From Vicinamibacterales bacterium (GTDB lineage Bacteria; Acidobacteriota; Vicinamibacteria; Vicinamibacterales; UBA8438), in assembly GCA_029940535.1 (NCBI GenBank), contig JAPYUM010000006.1, forward strand, positions 23,009 through 86,401: a stretch of 63,393 nucleotides of DNA, in the 5' to 3' direction. Of this stretch, positions 60,275 to 63,393 are shown piece after piece. The notes beneath the pieces are model-generated. The model worked only from the letters and a program-made list of their open reading frames with translations, had not been told where the DNA came from and searched no databases. The position numbers and the translations under genes were made by a program. Each line of letters opens with the position of its first letter. Within the stretch, counting starts at the first letter, position 1.

Positions 60275-62230
60275 ATGTTACGCAAGCGGATCGGTTGGCT
60301 TCTCTGCGTTGTCGTCATCGCGGTCGCGCCCGCTCAGGCACAGCCGGGCGGTGACCTCGAGTGGCGGACCTATGGTGGCGATCTGGCCAGTACCCGGTAT
60401 TCCCCCGCCGACCAGATCACGGCCGACAACTTCAGCGACCTCGAGCTGGCCTGGAGCCTGCGGACAGACAACTTTGGCCCAGAGCCGGAGTTCAATCTCC
60501 AGTCGACACCGTTGATGGTCGGCGGCGTGTTGTACTCCACGGTCGGTTCCCGGCGGGCGGTGATTGCGGCCGACGCCGCGACCGGCGAGTTGCTCTGGAT
60601 GCATCGTCTGGATGAGGCCGAGCGCGGCTCGGCGGCGCCGCGTCGTCTGTCAGGGCGTGGCCTGGCCTATCGAGACGACGGCGGGGCCGGCCAGATCCTC
60701 TACGTCACGCCGGGGTACCAGTTACTCGCGCTCAGCGCGGCCACCGGGCAACGGATTGCGGGTTTCGGCACTGACGGAATCGTCGATCTGAAACTGAACA
60801 TGGATCAGGACATCGACCTGGTCACCGGGGAGGTCGGTCTCCACGCCGCGCCGCTCGTCGTGGGCGACACCATTCTGATCGGCGCCGCGCACTTGCCGGG
60901 GAGTGCGCCAGAGTCGATGGAGAATGTGAAGGGCCACGTGCGCGGTTTCGACGCCGCTACTGGCGAGCGCAAGTGGATTTTTCACACCATTCCGGGTGGT
61001 GACGAGTTCGGCAATGACACGTGGCTCAATGGGTCCTGGCGCTACACAGGCAACGCCGGCGTCTGGGGGCAGATGACGGTGGACGCGGAACTGGGCATCG
61101 CCTACTTCGCGACCGAGATGCCGACCAACGACTACTACGGGGGCCACCGGCATGGCGACAACTTGTTCTCCGACAGCCTGGTGGCGGTGGACATCGAGAC
61201 CGGCGAGCGGCTCTGGTACTACCAGTTCATCCATCACGATGTCTGGGACTGGGACCTGCCATGTGCGCCGATCCTGGTCGACATCACCGTCGACGGACGG
61301 GAGATCAAGGCGATTGCACAGCCCAGCAAGCAGACCTGGCTGTATGTGTTCGACCGCGAGACCGGCGAGCCCGTCTGGCCGATCGAGGAACGGGCGGTCG
61401 AAGCGTCGACCGTGCCGGGCGAGTTGCTTGCGCTCACGCAGCCGTATCCGACCAGGCCACCGGCCTACGACCGCCAGGGCGTGGGTCTCGACGACCTGAT
61501 CGATTTCACCCCAGAGCTCCGGGCCGAGGCGGAGCAGATCGCGTCGAATTATCGGGTCGGTCCGATCTTTACGCCGCCCACGGTCTCGGTGCCGGAGGGC
61601 CCCTGGGGCACCCTGATGCTGCCGTCCCAGGCAGGAGGAACCAACTGGCCCGGCGGGTCGCTCGATCCGGAGACTGGCATCATCTATCTGTATACCTACA
61701 CCCAGGTAGTGTCGCTGGGGCTGATCAACGACCCGGAGCGATCCGACATGGATTTCATCCGCGGTCGGACGTCTGAGGTCACCGCCCGGGACGCCGCGCT
61801 CACGATTGACGGGATCCCGATCATCAAGCCACCATGGGGACGGATCACGGCCATCGACCTCAACCGTGGGGAGATTCTCTGGCAGGTACCGCACGGGGCG
61901 ACGCCGGACAACATTCGGAACCACCCGCGGCTCCAGGGTGTGGAGGTGCCGCGCACGGGTCGGGTCGGGCGTATCGGCACGCTCAACACGAAGACGCTGG
62001 TCATCGCCGGCGAGGGCGGGATGTTCACGACGCCGTCCGGGGCGCGCGGCGCGATGTTGCGGGCCTACGACAAGATGACCGGGTCGGAGGTCGGCGAGGT
62101 CTACATGCCCGCGCCGCAAACGGGATCCCCGATGACCTACGTGCTCGATGGCGTTCAATACATCGTGGTCGCGGTCAGCGGGAGCGGCGAGTCCGGTCAG
62201 TTGCTGGCGTATCGGTTGCCGCCGGAATAG
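60275..62230 (+). CDS. PQQ-dependent (quinoprotein) dehydrogenase
   Basis: 651 residues with a signal peptide (LLCVVVIAVAPAQAQPG). Eight-bladed propeller with tryptophan-docking repeats (LEWRTYGGDLASTRYSPADQ, LELAWSLRTDNFG, GELLWMHRLDEA, GERLWYYQFIHHDVWDWDLP, GEILWQVPHGATPDNIRNHP). Resembles glucose/alcohol-type quinoprotein dehydrogenases. It oxidises an alcohol or aldose in the periplasm and passes electrons to a cytochrome or quinone. No haem c domain. Followed at 80 bases by another secreted gene. Confidence 0.9.
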   Translation: MLRKRIGWLLCVVVIAVAPAQAQPGGDLEWRTYGGDLASTRYSPADQITADNFSDLELAWSLRTDNFGPEPEFNLQSTPLMVGGVLYSTVGSRRAVIAADAATGELLWMHRLDEAERGSAAPRRLSGRGLAYRDDGGAGQILYVTPGYQLLALSAATGQRIAGFGTDGIVDLKLNMDQDIDLVTGEVGLHAAPLVVGDTILIGAAHLPGSAPESMENVKGHVRGFDAATGERKWIFHTIPGGDEFGNDTWLNGSWRYTGNAGVWGQMTVDAELGIAYFATEMPTNDYYGGHRHGDNLFSDSLVAVDIETGERLWYYQFIHHDVWDWDLPCAPILVDITVDGREIKAIAQPSKQTWLYVFDRETGEPVWPIEERAVEASTVPGELLALTQPYPTRPPAYDRQGVGLDDLIDFTPELRAEAEQIASNYRVGPIFTPPTVSVPEGPWGTLMLPSQAGGTNWPGGSLDPETGIIYLYTYTQVVSLGLINDPERSDMDFIRGRTSEVTARDAALTIDGIPIIKPPWGRITAIDLNRGEILWQVPHGATPDNIRNHPRLQGVEVPRTGRVGRIGTLNTKTLVIAGEGGMFTTPSGARGAMLRAYDKMTGSEVGEVYMPAPQTGSPMTYVLDGVQYIVVAVSGSGESGQLLAYRLPPE

Positions 62231-62310
62231 TTGGGTGCGGCATGCTATTGTCGGCTTCGAGAGGCCACCGGTGGTCGAACGTGTTCCTGCGGCAACAACA
62301 AGGAGAAACG

Positions 62311-63294
62311 ATGACTCGTTCAGCATTCGCTTCCGGTGTCCTCGTCAGCGGGATGGTGGCCACCCTCGCGGGGCCGGCTGTGGCGCAGAACGCCGCGGAC
62401 TACACGCCCACGAGGCTGGCCGACGGCCAACCCAACATCACTGGGATGTGGAACAACTCGAGGGCGATGTTCACGCCGCTCGAACTACCAGAGGAACTGG
62501 CCGGGAAGGAACTGTCGGCGGAGGAACTGCAGGCTCGTGCCCAGGCGCGCGGCGAGGGGCGGATCGCTGGGTCTGAGTGGAAGGGCCACGAGAACTCGCG
62601 CGGGGTCGGCGGCTACGGTACCTACTGGTTCGACTGGTACTGGGAGACGCCAGACGACATCGGCCAAGCGTCGATTATCGTCGACCCGCCCAACGGTCGC
62701 ATTCCCCAACGGACCGCCAACGCCCGGGAGTCGGTGGCGATGAACCTGGCCGAACTGCACGATCAGGCGGGGAACATGGAATCGGGCGACCGTTGTATCT
62801 CTCGGGGCGTGCTCGGCATGATGATGCCCACCGAATACAACAACGGCACCCTCATTCTGCAGTCGCCCGGTTACGTCACGATTCACAGCGAAATGATCCA
62901 CAACGTCCGAATCATTCCGATCGACGTCCCGCACGCCGACACCAAGGTGAAGCAATGGGAAGGCGATCCGCGCGGGCGCTGGGAAGGCAACACGCTGATC
63001 GTCGAGTCGACCAACTTCAAGGCGGTCAAGAACATCCGTGGCCCGACGGCGGGGACACGGTCGAGACAGTCTGAGAAGCAGCACATGGTCGAGCGGTTCA
63101 CCGTTGTCGGTCCCGATGAAATCCGGTACTCGGTCACGATGAACGACGAAGACACCTACACCGCGCCCTGGACCGCGGCGTTCCCGTTCAACCGCGACGA
63201 CGAGTATCTGCAGTTCGAGTATGCGTGCCACGAGGGCAACTATTCGGTGCCGAACGCGCTCGGCGGCGCCCGGCAGGAAGAGGCCGGCCAGTAG
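62311..63294 (+). CDS. Secreted hypothetical protein of the Acidobacteriota 'LADGQPNITGMW' type
   Basis: 327 residues from ATG 62311 (AAGGAGAAACG). Signal peptide VSGMVATLAGPAVAQN. Starts with the LADGQPNITGMWNN motif and has ESVAMNLAELHDQ, GDRCISRGVLGMMMPTEYNN, GDPRGRWEGNTLIVESTNFK and RFTVVGPDEIRYSVTMNDED, all typical of large paralogous families in Acidobacteriota that accompany quinoprotein dehydrogenases and Ton-B receptors. Probably a periplasmic partner of the neighbouring dehydrogenases. Function unproven. Confidence 0.85.
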   Translation: MTRSAFASGVLVSGMVATLAGPAVAQNAADYTPTRLADGQPNITGMWNNSRAMFTPLELPEELAGKELSAEELQARAQARGEGRIAGSEWKGHENSRGVGGYGTYWFDWYWETPDDIGQASIIVDPPNGRIPQRTANARESVAMNLAELHDQAGNMESGDRCISRGVLGMMMPTEYNNGTLILQSPGYVTIHSEMIHNVRIIPIDVPHADTKVKQWEGDPRGRWEGNTLIVESTNFKAVKNIRGPTAGTRSRQSEKQHMVERFTVVGPDEIRYSVTMNDEDTYTAPWTAAFPFNRDDEYLQFEYACHEGNYSVPNALGGARQEEAGQ

Positions 63295-63303
63295 GAGGTC
63301 CAC

Positions 63304-63393
63304 ATGTCGTCCAAGGTTCGCACGCTGTTTGCTTGTGCCACGTTCGTAGTCGCGACCTCCATGTCCGCCTGGGCGCAGGTCGAAAACTTCACC
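63304..63393 (+). CDS. Start of a secreted, probably PQQ-dependent dehydrogenase (truncated)
   Basis: Thirty codons to the window edge: MSSKVRTLFACATFVVATSM then SAWAQVENFT. Signal peptide with AWAQ-type cleavage. The mature start QVENFT is the usual beginning of quinoprotein alcohol dehydrogenases in this group, and the two genes before support that. AGGAGGTCCAC precedes ATG 63304. It is ten bases after the previous stop, so the genes are co-transcribed. Confidence 0.6.
   Translation, partial: MSSKVRTLFACATFVVATSMSAWAQVENFT

Noticed and set aside
1-63393. tRNA, rRNA, CRISPR arrays, insertion sequences or prophage
   Set aside because: I saw no cloverleaf with a CCA end, no rRNA-like stretch, no regular direct repeats with spacers and no transposase or integrase reading frame. 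Very small RNAs could be missed by eye.

Overview
The window is 63.4 kb of high-GC bacterial DNA, densely coding on both strands, with no rRNA, tRNA, CRISPR array or transposase that I can see. The gene mix suggests an aerobic, heterotrophic Acidobacteriota genome, perhaps class Vicinamibacteria: a TAXI-type TRAP transporter, many secreted peptidases, two gamma-glutamyltransferases, quinoprotein dehydrogenases, a DinB remnant ending in PSIYGPSADEDPF, and secreted proteins of the 'LADGQPNITGMW' type. This assignment is inference from gene content.

Layout. 0-16 kb: a cupredoxin-like secreted protein, an ATP-grasp ligase, EttA, an SGNH-like protein, a TRAP permease with its TAXI binding lipoprotein, an esterase, an S9 peptidase, a gamma-glutamyltransferase, a broken DinB gene and a lytic transglycosylase. 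16-31 kb: class I fructose-bisphosphate aldolase, a chlorite-dismutase-family protein, a second gamma-glutamyltransferase, an unusual Nramp-family transporter, M23, M4, S51-like and M19 hydrolases, a class V aminotransferase fold enzyme and a haem-copper-like membrane protein. 31-44 kb: a VIT1-type protein, an APH/AAA bifunctional kinase, two paralogous membrane proteins, a haem c/copper monooxygenase-like protein, a complete cytochrome c oxidase operon and a ZIP transporter. 44-56 kb: a stress and energy cluster with three Usp genes, two class II-type cytochromes c, a Yip1-like protein, two CBS-pair proteins, a pyruvate/2-oxoacid dehydrogenase operon, Hsp20, a 58-residue membrane protein, and a divergently placed NtrC-type regulator and PAS histidine kinase. 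56-63 kb: a beta-propeller glycosidase-like protein, formyl-CoA transferase, a PanE-like reductase and the start of a quinoprotein dehydrogenase operon.

The most interesting signal is regulatory. Between 33.9 and 53.7 kb there are about ten sigma-54 (-24/-12) promoter candidates, three of them exact TGGYAC-N5-TTGCT, and all lie just upstream of genes. Four of these regions also carry paired palindromes near TGGGGAAATTTCCCCA. The two palindromes are about 21-24 bp apart, centre to centre, and the nearer copy usually sits about 68-80 bp from the -24 element. This looks like an enhancer-driven regulon controlling the oxidase, cytochromes, Usp, CBS, APH/AAA and membrane genes. The NtrC-type regulator at 54.1-55.5 kb and the kinase next to it are the obvious candidate activators. 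The gene set resembles the mycobacterial DosR dormancy regulon (Usp, alpha-crystallin, CBS protein, Rv2004c-like APH/AAA), but here with sigma-54 control.

Other notable features are a dispersed intergenic repeat of about 65 bp (four copies, each directly after a gene), a stretch of gene remnants at 52.4-53.05 kb, and several start codons that differ from the longest open frame.
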